Assembly (NCBI RefSeq): GCF_021372645.1
Contig: NZ_JAJFUC010000047.1
Location: 1 to 64,000, forward strand
Source: Clostridium sp.
Lineage (GTDB): Bacteria; Bacillota; Clostridia; Clostridiales; Clostridiaceae
Direction: 5' to 3'
Length of the DNA: 64,000 bases
Shown: piece by piece, positions 62,925-64,000 of the stretch
How the letters are laid out: every line of letters starts with the position of its first letter
Numbering within the stretch: position 1 is the stretch's first letter
Translations under genes and position numbers: made by a program
The notes under the pieces: generated by a model
Told to the model about the DNA's origin: nothing
What the model saw: the letters and a program-made list of their open reading frames with translations, nothing else
The model's database searches: none

Positions 62925-64000
62925 TCAAGATGGCAATTTTCCCATTTGGCTAATCACCATTTTATAATATTGTCCCTTTTTATCCATAAGACTTTTATGA
63001 TTTCCCCTTTCTAATATTCTTCCATCACCAATTACCATAATGTAATCAGCATCTATAATGGTAGACAAACGATGTGCTATCAAAAAACTTGTGCGATTCT
63101 TCATTAAACTTAGCAATGCATGCTGAATGTCTTTTTCAGTTTTTGTATCAACACTACTGGTTGCTTCATCTAAAATTAAAATAGGACTATCACATAATAC
63201 TGCTCTAGCAATGGATACGAGTTGCCGTTGCCCCTGACTTAAATTATCTGTAGCTCCAGACATCATTGTATGATACCCTTTTGGTAATTTATCAATAAAA
63301 TCGTGAGCATGAGCTATTTTAGCAGCGTTTATTACCTGTTCATCAGTTGCATCCTTTTGTGAGTAACGAATATTATCCATAATTGTACCAGTAAAAAGAC
63401 AGGTGTCTTGTAGCACTACTGAAAAGCATTTTTTAAGGCTATTTCGTTTTAAATTTGTGATTGGTTCATTATCAATTAAAATTCTGCCACTGTCAACATC
63501 ATAAAAGCGAGTGAGAAGATTGACAATAGTAGTTTTCCCTGCACCGGTTTCACCTACTAAAGCAACTGATTCTCCTGCTTTGACGCTAAAGTTTATATTA
63601 TTTAATATAGGAGTAGACTTATCATATGAAAAACACACATTTTCAAAAGTAACATCACCATTTGGATGCTCTATATCAATAGCATTTTGAATATCAGCGC
63701 ATTCCTCTTCATTATCCAAAATTTCAAAAACACGTTCTGCTCCGGCAAGTGCTGATTGAATGGTATTGAACATACCTGCAACGGAATTAAGTGGTTGCGA
63801 AAATTGTTTTGAATAACTCATAAAACTAACCACAGTTCCAACGTTCAGGCCGTATCTTACTGACAATACACCACCTACAATGGCAACAATTGCGAAAATT
63901 AAATTGTTGATAACATTCATAAGTGGCATCATATATCCAGACCATATTTGTGCCTTATTACTGCTTTCATACAGTTTTTCATTAATTTCTTCAAACTGTT
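62925..64000 (-). CDS. ABC exporter, fused membrane-ATPase type (partial, cut by the window edge)
   Basis: At least 358 residues of the C-terminal part of a half-transporter of the MsbA/LmrA-like multidrug type. The end of the membrane domain (IFAIVAIVGGVLSVRYGLNVG) is followed by the full ATPase: Walker A VGETGAGKTTIVNLL, Q-loop VVLQDTCLFTGTIMDNI, signature NLSQGQRQLVSIARA, Walker B ILILDEATSSVDTKTE, and switch histidine IAHRLSTI. The frame runs open to position 64000, so the start is beyond the window. Such proteins usually pair with a second half-transporter gene upstream. Confidence 0.93.
   Translation of the reverse strand, partial: QFEEINEKLYESSNKAQIWSGYMMPLMNVINNLIFAIVAIVGGVLSVRYGLNVGTVVSFMSYSKQFSQPLNSVAGMFNTIQSALAGAERVFEILDNEEECADIQNAIDIEHPNGDVTFENVCFSYDKSTPILNNINFSVKAGESVALVGETGAGKTTIVNLLTRFYDVDSGRILIDNEPITNLKRNSLKKCFSVVLQDTCLFTGTIMDNIRYSQKDATDEQVINAAKIAHAHDFIDKLPKGYHTMMSGATDNLSQGQRQLVSIARAVLCDSPILILDEATSSVDTKTEKDIQHALLSLMKNRTSFLIAHRLSTIIDADYIMVIGDGRILERGNHKSLMDKKGQYYKMVISQMGKLPS

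Overview
The window is AT-rich DNA (long A/T intergenic stretches, A/T-ending codons) from a Gram-positive, spore-forming anaerobe. The gene set fits a solventogenic-type Clostridium (cluster I; C. beijerinckii-like by overall resemblance, not proven): anaerobic-route cobalamin genes, C5-pathway tetrapyrrole genes, QueH, a YtaF-like protein, CarD, RsgI-type anti-sigma factors, a class II aldolase and many chemoreceptor and two-component genes. No CRISPR array, tRNA or prophage was seen.

Layout. (1) 1-1.4 kb: the 3' end of an rRNA operon (5S rRNA and a strong terminator), then gene debris (response-regulator remnant, metal-binding-domain remnant). (2) 1.4-3.4 kb: PepV-type dipeptidase and a small Sm-like protein. 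(3) 3.6-15.7 kb: a cobalamin block with cobJ, cobK, cobT, cobO, cobU, cobS, a CobU-like paralog, cobC, cbiB, cobD, a DUF71/COG2102 ATP-pyrophosphatase, cobQ and two tandem paralogs of unknown function. Most corrin-ring genes are absent and must lie elsewhere. (4) 15.7-21 kb: YtaF, HAD phosphatase, HD-GYP protein with a broken partial duplicate, adenine deaminase. (5) 21.4-28.9 kb: tetrapyrrole operon hemA-sirC-hemC-cobA/hemD-hemB-hemL followed by queH; it supplies precorrin-2 for the cobalamin block. (6) 29-34.8 kb: small clostridial proteins, an esterase, a DUF6414-like gene behind two perfect palindromes, and thrC-thrB-ACT. (7) 35-41 kb: sugar-binding protein, secreted protein, and a BcrAB-like ABC transporter with its own histidine kinase and response regulator.

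(8) 42-48.2 kb is the most unusual region: an amplified array of ECF sigma/RsgI-type anti-sigma cassettes. Four copies of one promoter-like motif (TGTCAG-N16-ACGAAA), three complete anti-sigma genes, one intact sigma gene, one sigma gene truncated in its DNA-recognition helix and two sigma genes reduced to 3' stubs. The left edge of the array abuts a dioxygenase gene that has lost its 5' end. (9) 48.7-54.5 kb: cold-shock protein, CarD, a G+C-richer structured-RNA candidate, fba, fragments of a penicillin-binding protein and an IS1182-type transposase, and a Ca2+/H+ antiporter. (10) 54.7-64 kb, all leftward: a secreted repeat protein, a two-component system, CorA, two chemoreceptors (one split by a one-base frameshift in an A run) and the end of an ABC exporter cut by the window edge.

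Two families of dispersed intergenic inverted-repeat elements were also found: one at about 12.2, 19.0 and 41.1 kb, the other at 48.3 and 61.0 kb. All calls come from reading the sequence and its translations; no database or folding program was run.
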